Of a DNA stretch of 64,000 nt, positions 56,385-64,000 are shown piece after piece. The DNA comes from Ruegeria haliotis. GTDB lineage: Bacteria > Pseudomonadota > Alphaproteobacteria > Rhodobacterales > Rhodobacteraceae. The notes beneath the pieces are model-generated. The model was not told the origin of the DNA, did no database searches, and saw only the letters and a list, made by a program, of their open reading frames with translations. Location: positions 62,001-126,000 of the forward strand of contig NZ_JABXWT010000002.1 in assembly GCF_013377785.1 (NCBI RefSeq), written 5' to 3'. The first letter of the stretch is position 1. Each line of letters begins with the position of its first letter. The position numbers were made by a program, and so were the translations under genes.

Positions 56385-57059
56385 ATGAAAACCTTTTTCG
56401 GGACTGGTTCCGGGTCAAAATTTGGAAAGATCGTCGCAATGGATCGCTTTGACAGTGGGCGCAGCCTTTCGCCGATCCGCCAGGCCGAGGCATATTGGAC
56501 TGCTTTACTGACAGGCGATGGAGTGCCGATGCGGTCGCAGGTAGATCCGCGCGGATTAGAGAATGTTCTGGAATACACTTTCATTCTGGAGCGTATCGCC
56601 CCCGGGATGGCGCGATTTCGTCTGGCTGGCAGCCACTTGAACAAACTCGCCGGGATGGAGGTCCGGGGGATGCCCCTGACCGCCTTTTTCGAGGCGGACG
56701 CACGGGCAGAGGTCAAAGACATACTCGAACAGGTCTTTGCCGCGCCAGCCACGACAGAGCTGGGTCTGGTTTCAACCGGCGCGTTGGGTCGCGCCCGTCT
56801 GCAGGCCCGCATGATCCTTCTGCCGTTGAAAAGCGATCTTGGGGATGTAAGCCGGATTCTGGGTGTTATGGTCAGTGATGGCACAATTGGTTCAACACCG
56901 CGCCGCTTCTCTGTTTCGGACAAGCGGGTGATGGCGGTATCCGATCTGCAAACACCAGTAAAACCGGCGATGCAGGAAGCCGCAGGATTTGCCGAAGATC
57001 AAACCGAATTCAAACGTCCCGCCAGCCACTTGCGGCTGGTCGTTTCACGGGATGAGTAA
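56385..57059 (+). CDS. PAS-domain protein (PAS_5/DUF1457-like)
   Basis: The 224-residue protein matches the alphaproteobacterial PAS_5 family: SPIRQAEAYWTALLTGDGVPMRSQVDP near residue 30, LEYTFILERIAPGMARFRLAG near 62, and GRARLQARMILLPL later. Such proteins are often small signalling proteins in cell-cycle or light/redox control, with unknown ligand. AGGGTG precedes the ATG at 56385; starts at 56364 and 56379 are possible. The last codons lie inside a 28-bp tandem duplication. Confidence 0.8.
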   Translation: MKTFFGTGSGSKFGKIVAMDRFDSGRSLSPIRQAEAYWTALLTGDGVPMRSQVDPRGLENVLEYTFILERIAPGMARFRLAGSHLNKLAGMEVRGMPLTAFFEADARAEVKDILEQVFAAPATTELGLVSTGALGRARLQARMILLPLKSDLGDVSRILGVMVSDGTIGSTPRRFSVSDKRVMAVSDLQTPVKPAMQEAAGFAEDQTEFKRPASHLRLVVSRDE

Positions 57060-57099
57060 CCTCATAAAAAATTCACGGGATGAGTAACCTCATAAAAAA
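57044..57099. repeat. Perfect 28-bp tandem duplication across a stop codon
   Basis: Bases 57044-57071 are repeated exactly at 57072-57099. The unit contains the last codons and the TAA of the PAS gene, so a second, unused copy of the gene end follows. The A run of the second copy provides the T run of the DAHP synthase terminator on the other strand. Confidence 0.95.
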
Positions 57100-57121
57100 A
57101 CGGCGGGCCTGAGACCCGCCG
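57093..57121 (-). terminator. Rho-independent terminator of the class II DAHP synthase gene
   Basis: On the minus strand CGGCGGG (57121-57115) pairs with CCCGCCG (57107-57101) around TCTCAGG, followed by seven T (57100-57094). Confidence 0.9.
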
Positions 57122-57144
57122 CCCTTACTGTTCTTGCAATTCTA

Positions 57145-58515
57145 TCAGCTTGCTTCGCGCTTCACGCGGTCGCGACGCAGGTTGGTCAGCTCTTCCGCCA
57201 CGAGGAAAGCCAGTTCCAGTGATTGCGACGCATTCAGACGCGGATCACAAGCGGTGTGGTAACGATCTGACAGGTCCTCTTCGGTCACGGCGCGCACTCC
57301 GCCGGTGCACTCGGTAACGTCCAGACCGGTCATCTCGAAATGCACACCACCGGGGACAGTTCCCTCGGCCTGATGCACTCCAAAGAAATCGCGGACTTCC
57401 CGCAGAACCGAATCGAAGGGCCGGGTCTTGTAACCGGTCGCCGATTTGATGGTGTTGCCATGCATCGGATCACAGACCCAAGTAACCTTGGCACCCTCTT
57501 CCTTGACGGCCTTGACCAGTCGCGGCAGGTGCTCACCAGCTTTGCCCGCGCCGAAGCGGGCGATCAGGGTCAGACGACCCTCTTCGTTTTCCGGGTTCAG
57601 CTTGGACATCAGAACTTTCAGGTCTTCTGCCGTGGTTGTCGGACCACATTTCAGGCCGACTGGGTTTTGAACACCGCGGCAGAATTCGACATGCGCCCCG
57701 TCAGGCTGACGGGTGCGATCACCAATCCAGATCATATGGCCCGAACCTGCCAACCAGTTGCCGGATGTCGAATCGAGACGGGTCAGCGCCTCTTCGTATT
57801 CCAGCAACAGACCTTCGTGGCTGGTGTAGAATTCAACCGAGGAGAATTCATGGGTGGTATCTGCCGTGATACCCGCAGCCCCCATAAAGTCGATCGAATC
57901 CTGAATACGATCGGCGATTTCCGAGTATTTCTGAACGTCTTGACCGTCGGCAAAGCCCAGAGTCCAAGAGTGGACATGGCTCATATCCGCGAAACCGCCG
58001 GTCGAAAACGCGCGCAACAGGTTCAGCGTCGCCGCCGCCTGCGTGTAGGCCTGCAACATCTTCTGCGGATTCGGAATTCGGGACTCGGGCGTGAAGGCCA
58101 GCTCGTTGATGATGTCACCACGGTAGCTGGGCAGTTCCACACCATCCACGATCTCGGTCGGCGTACTGCGTGGCTTGGCGAACTGTCCAGCCATGCGGCC
58201 CACTTTGACCACCGGCACCTTGGCACCGTAGGTCAGAACCATTGCCATCTGCAGCATCACCTTGAACGTATCGCGGATCGCATCCGCGCTGAATTGTTCA
58301 AAGCTTTCAGCGCAATCCCCGCCCTGCAACAAAAAGGCCTCGCCGCGACCGGCGGCACCCAAATGTTGCTTGAGACGCCGCGCTTCACCTGCAAAGACCA
58401 GCGGGGGATATTGCGAAAGCTGCGCCTCGACTTTGGCCAGTGCGGCCGCGTCGGTATAATCTGGCATCTGAACCCGGGGCTTGTTGCGCCAGTTCGATTT
58501 TTGCCATTCGGTCAT
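57145..58515 (-). CDS. Class II 3-deoxy-7-phosphoheptulonate (DAHP) synthase
   Basis: The 456-residue enzyme has the plant-type class II pattern: [21 protein letters not shown] near residue 61 with the metal-binding cysteine, [14 protein letters not shown] near 103, [14 protein letters not shown] near 212, and CDPMHGNT near 345. It joins PEP and erythrose 4-phosphate in the first step of aromatic synthesis. It diverges from the GlxA-type regulator and ends at a strong terminator. Confidence 0.96.
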   Translation of the reverse strand: MTEWQKSNWRNKPRVQMPDYTDAAALAKVEAQLSQYPPLVFAGEARRLKQHLGAAGRGEAFLLQGGDCAESFEQFSADAIRDTFKVMLQMAMVLTYGAKVPVVKVGRMAGQFAKPRSTPTEIVDGVELPSYRGDIINELAFTPESRIPNPQKMLQAYTQAAATLNLLRAFSTGGFADMSHVHSWTLGFADGQDVQKYSEIADRIQDSIDFMGAAGITADTTHEFSSVEFYTSHEGLLLEYEEALTRLDSTSGNWLAGSGHMIWIGDRTRQPDGAHVEFCRGVQNPVGLKCGPTTTAEDLKVLMSKLNPENEEGRLTLIARFGAGKAGEHLPRLVKAVKEEGAKVTWVCDPMHGNTIKSATGYKTRPFDSVLREVRDFFGVHQAEGTVPGGVHFEMTGLDVTECTGGVRAVTEEDLSDRYHTACDPRLNASQSLELAFLVAEELTNLRRDRVKREAS

Positions 58516-58683
58516 AGCTTGGGTCTCCGCTGATATATTTCAGGTGGTCTCTATACAAAATGCACGGATGAGAGACCATATCCGATTTGCGCCTCTTGAC
58601 GCAGCAAACAAGCTTTGAGCATGGTGTCGGGCAAACCAAGTGCGACGTATGTGCAGCCGTCGCCGAATCAAGGACAAATCGCC

Positions 58684-59688
58684 ATGCAAGAGCAACGCCA
58701 AGTTGTCACAGTGGACGGCAGCACGGACAAGCCCGTCAACTTTGTTTTCGTTCTGTTGGACAAGTTTTCTTTGCTATCATTTGCGTCGGCATTGGACAGC
58801 CTGCGCATAGCCAATCGCATGGCTGATCGCACGATTTACACTTGGACACTTGCCGGAGAAGGCGGGGAACTTGTGTCTTGTTCCGCTGGAACCACCTTCA
58901 AGCTGGACGCCGATTTGGGAGAGTTGCAACGCGACGAAGTCATTCTTGTCTGCGGCGGCGTCGATGTTCAGGCGGCCACCACCAAGAAAGTCCTGAACTG
59001 GTTGCGCCGCGAGGCACGCAAGGGCCTGCGGATTGGCGGGCTTTGCACGGCGGCCTTTACTTTGGCCAAAGCCGGATTGTTGGACGGCAAACGCGCCACG
59101 ATCCATTGGGAAAACTCTGACAGTTTCGCCGAAGAATTCGACAATGTCGAACTGACCAAATCAGTTTTTCTGGTTGACGGAAACCGGATGACGACCGCAG
59201 GCGGAACGTCATCGATCGACCTGATGCTCAAGCTCATAGCTGATGACTATGGCGAAGAGCTTGCCAACGCTGTGGCCGATCAGATGATCTATTCGTCCAT
59301 TCGGACAGATCAGGATACGCAGCGCCTGTCCACCCCGACGCGCATTGGTGTACGCCATCCCAAGCTTAGCCAGGTTATTCTGATGATGGAGAAAAACATC
59401 GAAGAGCCGATCTCGCCTTCGATTCTGGCCAAGGATGTCGGCATGTCGACGCGCCAGTTGGAGCGTCTGTTCCGCCGCTATCTCAGCCGGTCGCCCAAGC
59501 GGTACTATATGGAATTGCGGCTGCACAAGGCGCGCAATCTGCTGATGCAGACTGATATGAGTGTCATCAACGTAGCTCTGGCCTGTGGTTTTGCCAGCCC
59601 CTCACATTTCTCAAAATGCTACCGGGCGCACTACAACACCACACCCTATCGGGAGCGCGGCGCCCAAGGCGGTCGATTGTCGGTTTGA
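58684..59688 (+). CDS. GlxA-family transcriptional regulator (DJ-1/PfpI-like plus AraC HTH)
   Basis: The 334-residue protein has an N-terminal class I amidotransferase-like sensor domain (about 20-185; GGLCTAAFTLAKAGLLDG, with a cysteine at the nucleophile position) and a C-terminal AraC double helix-turn-helix (ILAKDVGMSTRQLERLFRRYLSRSP and NVALACGFASPSHFSKCYRAHY). GlxA/GbdR-type regulators sense quaternary amines or arginine in several species. AAGGAC precedes the ATG at 58684; a longer frame begins near 58615. It converges on the PQQ enzyme gene with four bases between. Confidence 0.9.
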   Translation: MQEQRQVVTVDGSTDKPVNFVFVLLDKFSLLSFASALDSLRIANRMADRTIYTWTLAGEGGELVSCSAGTTFKLDADLGELQRDEVILVCGGVDVQAATTKKVLNWLRREARKGLRIGGLCTAAFTLAKAGLLDGKRATIHWENSDSFAEEFDNVELTKSVFLVDGNRMTTAGGTSSIDLMLKLIADDYGEELANAVADQMIYSSIRTDQDTQRLSTPTRIGVRHPKLSQVILMMEKNIEEPISPSILAKDVGMSTRQLERLFRRYLSRSPKRYYMELRLHKARNLLMQTDMSVINVALACGFASPSHFSKCYRAHYNTTPYRERGAQGGRLSV

Positions 59689-59692
59689 TCTC

Positions 59693-60787
59693 TCAACCGG
59701 GAGTCATTCGGTAAACTGCCCCCTGTCCCACGGAAATGAACCAGATCGAACCGTCCGGTGCCTCGACAATATCGCGGACCCGCTCGGTTTCCCACCCTTT
59801 GATCTGTTCAACCTCGCGCAGAGGTGACCCGGCCAAGCGTGCGATATAGTCGAATTTCAGAGAACCGACAAAAATGTCGCCCCGCCACTGGGGCCACAAT
59901 TTACCGGAGTAAACCAACAGACCGGACGGGGCGATGGATGGGTCCCAATACAACTCGGGCTGCTCCATCCCTGCTTTCGTCGTGCCTTCTCCGATCTTTT
60001 GACCCGAATAGTGGGTGCCGTAAGAAATGACGGGCCACCCGAAATTTGCACCTTCGCGTATTCGGTTCACTTCATCGCCACCCTTGGCGCCATGCTCGGA
60101 CGCCCATAACCGACCACGCGCATCCAATCCGGCGCCCTGAGGGTTTCTATGGCCATAGGACCAGATTTCGGGGCGGATGCCGGGCTGTCCGACAAACGGA
60201 TTATCGGGCGGAACCGATCCGTTACGGGCAATTCGAATGACGGACCCCATATGGTTCGACCGATCTTGAGCAGACGGCCCGTCACCCCGGTCGCCGATGG
60301 TCACGAACAATGTGCCATCGCGCGCCTCGGCCACACGCGAGCCAAAATGGCGCCCTCCTGACCCTCCCGGAGCGGCCTCGAATATCACGCGCAGGTTGGT
60401 AAGACGTTTGCCATTCTCAGATAGTCGCGCGACCGCCAGGGCCGTTCCCGCGCCACTCCCTTGAGGTTTGGAAAATGTCAGGAACACCTCTCGGCTACGG
60501 ACAAAATCCCGCGCGACGGTAATATCCAGCAAACCGCCCTGCCCCGAGGTGGCGACTTTCGGTGCGCCTGACACGCGTTCGCTCTTGCCATTACGGACAT
60601 GCAGAAGTTCACCGTCACGTTCCGTCACCAGAAAACTGCCATCCGGCAGAATACCAACGGCCCAAGGCGTATCCAATCCACCCACCATCTGAATGACCTG
60701 TACCGGTCTAGACGCCGTCTGCAGTGTATCCGCCGAACCCATCCGACCGACACATACCAAAATGAGAATCGTTATGAACCGGATCAT
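59693..60787 (-). CDS. PQQ-dependent aldose sugar dehydrogenase-like protein (YliI type)
   Basis: The 364-residue product has a signal peptide (cut near residue 19, SADT) and a six-bladed propeller with GLDTPWAVGILPDGSFLVTERDG, GGRHFGSRVAEARDGTLFVTIGDRGD and SYGHRNPQGAGLD, where the YGHRNPQG part is the PQQ/calcium site. Such enzymes oxidise aldoses in the periplasm and pass electrons to the chain. No PQQ synthesis genes are in the window. Confidence 0.9.
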   Translation of the reverse strand: MIRFITILILVCVGRMGSADTLQTASRPVQVIQMVGGLDTPWAVGILPDGSFLVTERDGELLHVRNGKSERVSGAPKVATSGQGGLLDITVARDFVRSREVFLTFSKPQGSGAGTALAVARLSENGKRLTNLRVIFEAAPGGSGGRHFGSRVAEARDGTLFVTIGDRGDGPSAQDRSNHMGSVIRIARNGSVPPDNPFVGQPGIRPEIWSYGHRNPQGAGLDARGRLWASEHGAKGGDEVNRIREGANFGWPVISYGTHYSGQKIGEGTTKAGMEQPELYWDPSIAPSGLLVYSGKLWPQWRGDIFVGSLKFDYIARLAGSPLREVEQIKGWETERVRDIVEAPDGSIWFISVGQGAVYRMTPG

Positions 60788-60950
60788 CCGTGTCCTCCGT
60801 CGATTGATGAACCCCTGTCGCCGCTCGTTCGCTCTAACAAAACAGATAGAATTGAATGCCGCAAAAGCACTTTTTCGTTAGGACTTTTCTTTTCCTGACG
60901 GCTTGCCTAGGGTCGTGCGCAGTTTGAAGACCTATTCAGGGAGTAACCTA

Positions 60951-62132
60951 ATGAAAAAGCTGCTTACTGCAACTGCAGCAACCGCACTGCTGGCCGGCAC
61001 TGCCATGGCCGAAGACGTGAAACTCGGGATTTTGTTCGGCTTCACCGGCCCAATTGAATCGCTATCCCCTGCCATGGCTGCAGGCGCCGAATTCGCGATG
61101 AAGGAAGTGAGCGATTCAGGGAAATTGCTGGATGGTTCAACAGTGACACCCATCCGTGCGGATTCGGGGTGTGCAGATAACGCTTTGGCGACAGCCAGCG
61201 CCGAACGTCTGCTCGCCGACGGGATCAGCGGTCTGGTTGGGGCCGATTGTTCGGGCGTAACCGGAGCGGTTCTGCAAAACGTCGCCGTTCCCAATGGTAT
61301 GGTCATGATCTCACCCTCGGCCACGTCTCCCGGCCTGTCAGTCATGGAGGATAACGGCCTGTTCTTCCGCACATCCCCATCGGATGCGCGTGAAGGCGAA
61401 GTGATGGCGGATATCCTGAAGGAACGCGGCATCAACTCGATCGCGTTGACCTACACCAACAACGATTATGGCAAGGGTCTTTCCGAGGCGATCAAAAGCT
61501 CGTTCGAAGCTCTTGGCGGCGAGATCACCATCGTCGCGGCACACGAAGACGGCAAGGCAGACTATTCTGCCGAAGTCGGCGCGCTGGCCTCGGCTGGTGG
61601 CGATATCCTCGTTGTAGCCGGTTATCTTGATCAGGGCGGTCTGGGCATCATCCAGTCTTCGCTGGACAGCGGCGCGTTTGATACATTTGGCCTGCCTGGT
61701 GGCATGATCGGCGACTCGCTGCCCGAAAACGTTGGCCCCGATCTGAACGGGTCATTCGGTCAGGCTCCGGGATCGACCAGTGAAGCTGCTGACAACTTCT
61801 TTTCAATGGCTGAGGGCGCGGGTTTTGACGGCTCGTCAATCTTCGTGCCTGAATCCTACGATGCGGCGGCATTGATCATGCTGGCCATGCAGGCTGCTGG
61901 ATCGACTACCCCTGCCGACTACGGCGCAAAGGTCATGGATGTAGCCAATGCTCCGGGTGAAAAGATCTATCCGGGTGAGCTGGCCAAAGGGCTGGAGTTG
62001 CTGGCCGCAGGTGAAGACATCGATTATGTCGGAGCCTCAGGCGTTGAACTGATCGGCCCCGGTGAAAGCGCAGGCGCATATCGCGAGATCGAGGTTGTCG
62101 ACGGCGAGATGAAGACCGTCAACTACCGTTGA
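60951..62132 (+). CDS. Liv-type ABC transporter substrate-binding protein
   Basis: The 393-residue product has a signal peptide (MKKLLTATAATALLAGTAMA, cut after AMA) and begins EDVKLGILFGFTGPIESL, a type I binding fold. Several bulges such as DSGCADNALATASAERLLADGISGLVGADCSGVTGAVL fit this class (the segment around 75-110 holds two cysteines that may bond). GGGAG precedes the ATG. It starts a Liv-type locus continuing with two ATPases; its ligand is unknown. Confidence 0.92.
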   Translation: MKKLLTATAATALLAGTAMAEDVKLGILFGFTGPIESLSPAMAAGAEFAMKEVSDSGKLLDGSTVTPIRADSGCADNALATASAERLLADGISGLVGADCSGVTGAVLQNVAVPNGMVMISPSATSPGLSVMEDNGLFFRTSPSDAREGEVMADILKERGINSIALTYTNNDYGKGLSEAIKSSFEALGGEITIVAAHEDGKADYSAEVGALASAGGDILVVAGYLDQGGLGIIQSSLDSGAFDTFGLPGGMIGDSLPENVGPDLNGSFGQAPGSTSEAADNFFSMAEGAGFDGSSIFVPESYDAAALIMLAMQAAGSTTPADYGAKVMDVANAPGEKIYPGELAKGLELLAAGEDIDYVGASGVELIGPGESAGAYREIEVVDGEMKTVNYR

Positions 62133-62159
62133 TTTTAGCAAATCAGCCGTAAGATCAAG

Positions 62160-62184
62160 CAGCCCGGGACTTGTGCCCGGGCTG
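62160..62184 (+). terminator. Hairpin between binding-protein and ATPase genes
   Basis: CAGCCCGGG (62160-62168) pairs perfectly with CCCGGGCTG (62176-62184), followed by TTTC. It could partly terminate or protect the upstream mRNA so that binding protein is in excess. Confidence 0.6.
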
Positions 62185-62260
62185 TTTCAATGAAAAAAGG
62201 CCGCACCTCTTTTGGGGGATGGGAAAACGAAAGCGCCGACAACGGCGGCTAGGGGACTGT

Positions 62261-63049
62261 ATGATCGTCGTCGAGGACGTGCATAAGCATTTCGGCAATT
62301 TTCACGCGGTGGATGGGGCATCGCTGGAAATCCAGAAAGGTTCGATCACTGGCCTGATCGGGCCGAACGGGGCTGGAAAAACAACTCTGTTCAATGTGAT
62401 CGCCGGCGTTTTGCCCCCTACCAGCGGCAAGGTGTTCATGGATGGTGAAGAGATCACCGGCCTGCCCCCGCATGACCTGTTTCACAAGGGCCTGCTGCGC
62501 ACGTTCCAGATCGCGCATGAATTTTCCTCGATGTCATGTCGCGAGAATCTGATGATGGTGCCCGGTGCGCAATCCGGTGAGGCGCTGTGGAACACCTGGT
62601 TTGGACGAAAGCGAATTGCGGACGAGGAACGCGCGCTGCGTGCCAAGGCCGATGAGGTGCTGGAATTCCTCACCATCGAACATCTGGCTGATCACAAGGC
62701 CGGTCAGGTCTCGGGCGGGCAGAAAAAGCTGCTGGAACTTGGCCGCACCATGATGGTCGACGCCAAGATTGTGTTTCTGGACGAAGTCGGCGCCGGCGTG
62801 AACCGCACCCTGCTGATGACCATCGCCGACACGATTCTGCGCCTGAACAAGGAACGCGGCTATACGTTCGTCGTGATCGAACACGACATGGATTTCATCG
62901 GCAAGATCTGCGATCCGGTCATCTGTATGGCCGAGGGCAAGGTCCTGGCCGAAGGCACTCTGGACGAGATCAAGGCCAACGAGCATGTGATCGAGGCCTA
63001 TCTTGGCACCGGGCTTAAGAACAAAAACAAGCTGGAGGCCCAGACATGA
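62261..63049 (+). CDS. LivG-type ABC transporter ATP-binding protein
   Basis: The 262-residue ATPase has Walker A GPNGAGKTT near residue 36, LLRTFQIAHEFSSM in the Q-loop region, signature VSGGQKKLLELGRTMM and Walker B IVFLDEVGAGVNRTL. The DEV-G-AGVNRT stretch replaces the usual DEPxAGLNP, but the D and E needed for catalysis remain. AGGGGAC precedes the ATG at 62261; the frame is open to 62171. It overlaps the next gene by ATGA. Confidence 0.9.
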   Translation: MIVVEDVHKHFGNFHAVDGASLEIQKGSITGLIGPNGAGKTTLFNVIAGVLPPTSGKVFMDGEEITGLPPHDLFHKGLLRTFQIAHEFSSMSCRENLMMVPGAQSGEALWNTWFGRKRIADEERALRAKADEVLEFLTIEHLADHKAGQVSGGQKKLLELGRTMMVDAKIVFLDEVGAGVNRTLLMTIADTILRLNKERGYTFVVIEHDMDFIGKICDPVICMAEGKVLAEGTLDEIKANEHVIEAYLGTGLKNKNKLEAQT

Positions 63050-63888
63050 CCGCTGGCGCAGGCGATAATCCCTATCAGGACGATCACGGCAACAAGGACG
63101 CCTCGATCACCAACACGTCCGGCATGGGCACCATGACACCGGCACATCGCCAAAGTGGTGAAACGACACATGTCAAAGGTGGCCCGTTTCTGATTGGCGA
63201 CACCATGACCGGTGGTTACGGCAAAGGCCCCGATATCCTGCACGATTGCACCATCGCCGTGGACAGAGGTGAAATCGCCGTCATTGTGGGCCCTAACGGA
63301 GCCGGGAAATCCACCGCAATGAAGGCCGTGTTCGGCATGTTGGATGTCCGCGCCGGATCAGTGCGGCTGGACGGCGAGGACATCACCAACCTCAACCCGC
63401 AGGATCGAGTGATCCGGGGTATGGGTTTCGTGCCGCAGACGCAGAACATTTTCACCTCGATGACGGTCGAGGAGAACCTCGAGATGGGCGCGTTTATTCG
63501 CCGCGACGATATCTCGGACACAATGGAGCAAGTTTACGAGCTGTTCCCGATCCTGCGGGACAAGCGCCATCAGGCGGCTGGGGAGTTGTCCGGCGGTCAG
63601 CGTCAGCAAGTCGCCGTAGGTCGCGCGCTGATGACCCAACCCAAGGTTCTGATGCTGGACGAACCGACGGCGGGGGTGTCGCCGATTGTGATGGACGAAC
63701 TTTTCGACCGGATCATCGAGGTTTCCCGCACCGGCCTGCCGATCCTGATGGTCGAACAGAACGCCCGCCAAGCGCTGGAGATCGCGGACAAGGGATATGT
63801 ACTGGTGCAAGGGCGGAATGCCTATACCGGCACGGGCAAGGAATTACTGGCTGATTCAGAGGTGCGTAAGAGTTTCTTGGGAGGGTAG
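63046..63888 (+). CDS. LivF-type ABC transporter ATP-binding protein with N-terminal extension
   Basis: The 280-residue ATPase has Walker A GPNGAGKST near residue 84, FVPQTQNIFTSMTVEENLEMG, signature LSGGQRQQVAVGRALM and VLMLDEPTAGVSP. The first 46 residues are polar and unlike normal LivF, which starts near LIGDTMTGGYG. The ATG overlaps the livG-type stop and follows GGAGG, so this start is well supported. Permease genes do not follow within the 112 bases left in the window. Confidence 0.9.
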   Translation: MTAGAGDNPYQDDHGNKDASITNTSGMGTMTPAHRQSGETTHVKGGPFLIGDTMTGGYGKGPDILHDCTIAVDRGEIAVIVGPNGAGKSTAMKAVFGMLDVRAGSVRLDGEDITNLNPQDRVIRGMGFVPQTQNIFTSMTVEENLEMGAFIRRDDISDTMEQVYELFPILRDKRHQAAGELSGGQRQQVAVGRALMTQPKVLMLDEPTAGVSPIVMDELFDRIIEVSRTGLPILMVEQNARQALEIADKGYVLVQGRNAYTGTGKELLADSEVRKSFLGG

Positions 63889-64000
63889 TGACCATACGGT
63901 TGCAGACGCATTTGGGTAGACATCAGAACAGTTTACAACGTCGGTAGTTCACCCATGATCTCTGACGAAGTAACCAAATTTATTTGTAGCGCAATTGACT
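63889..64000. other. Unannotated right edge
   Basis: I see no gene, hairpin or clear promoter in these last 112 bases; permease genes of the Liv-type locus may begin further on. Confidence 0.3.

Noticed and set aside
57340..58533. A 397-codon open frame opposite the DAHP synthase gene
   Set aside because: It lies wholly antisense to a well-conserved enzyme, its translation resembles no family, and it arises from the codon bias of the real gene. The same holds for long antisense frames at 9796-10545, 51903-52607, 5752-6444 and 48437-49246.

Overview
The window reads as a chromosomal segment of an alphaproteobacterium of the Rhodobacteraceae (roseobacter type). Supporting signs are a ChpT histidine phosphotransferase (CckA-ChpT-CtrA pathway), an L21 protein with a helix-hairpin-helix tail, the olsB-olsA ornithine-lipid pair, PstC and PstA with large periplasmic inserts, a class II DAHP synthase, many Liv-type ABC systems, and moderately high GC. 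I see no prophage, insertion sequence, CRISPR array or rRNA operon. One tRNA (Ser, anticodon CGA) is present.

Layout. 1-3 kb: an enoyl-CoA hydratase cut by the window edge, a hotdog thioesterase, a DUF1127 protein and a divergent MocR regulator with several candidate operators. 3-4 kb: rplM-rpsI with promoter and terminator. 4-12.6 kb: a YrbL-like protein and a minus-strand Liv-type ABC operon that carries an acyl-CoA ligase between ATPase and binding-protein genes, then an MDR oxidoreductase. 12.8-17.8 kb: an Ala-rich membrane-anchored protein, tRNA-Ser, two overlapping DUF2059 genes, rplU-rpmA, a LysE exporter and a GNAT enzyme. 17.8-25.8 kb: obgE-proB-proA, chpT, a DUF3553 gene, olsB-olsA and rpsB-tsf. 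26-34.2 kb: an aroQ-luxR pair and a lipid/acyl metabolism group (MDR, SDR, phosphotransferase, DsbA-like isomerase, serine hydrolase, TesB, SDR). 34.5-36.8 kb: a DUF2130 protein, the broken tail of a helicase gene, and a glutathione S-transferase.

36.9-45 kb holds the most interesting locus: binding protein, two permeases, ATPase, a double-domain glycerophosphodiester phosphodiesterase, a LacI regulator and an inositol-monophosphatase-family enzyme, all on the minus strand and mostly overlapping. Two identical 15-bp LacI-type palindromes lie upstream, the nearer one next to a PHO-box-like promoter. The set can be read as an uptake and breakdown system for a glycerophosphodiester, possibly glycerophosphoinositol. 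This is inference.

45.2-57 kb: glutaryl-CoA dehydrogenase, then the phosphate regulon phoR-pstSCAB-phoU-phoB with a clear PHO-box array before pstS, preceded by yicC-gmk-gamma carbonic anhydrase. 56.4-64 kb: a PAS protein whose 3' end has a 28-bp tandem duplication across the stop codon, class II DAHP synthase, a GlxA-type regulator, a PQQ-type sugar dehydrogenase, and the start of a second Liv-type ABC locus whose permeases are not in the window.
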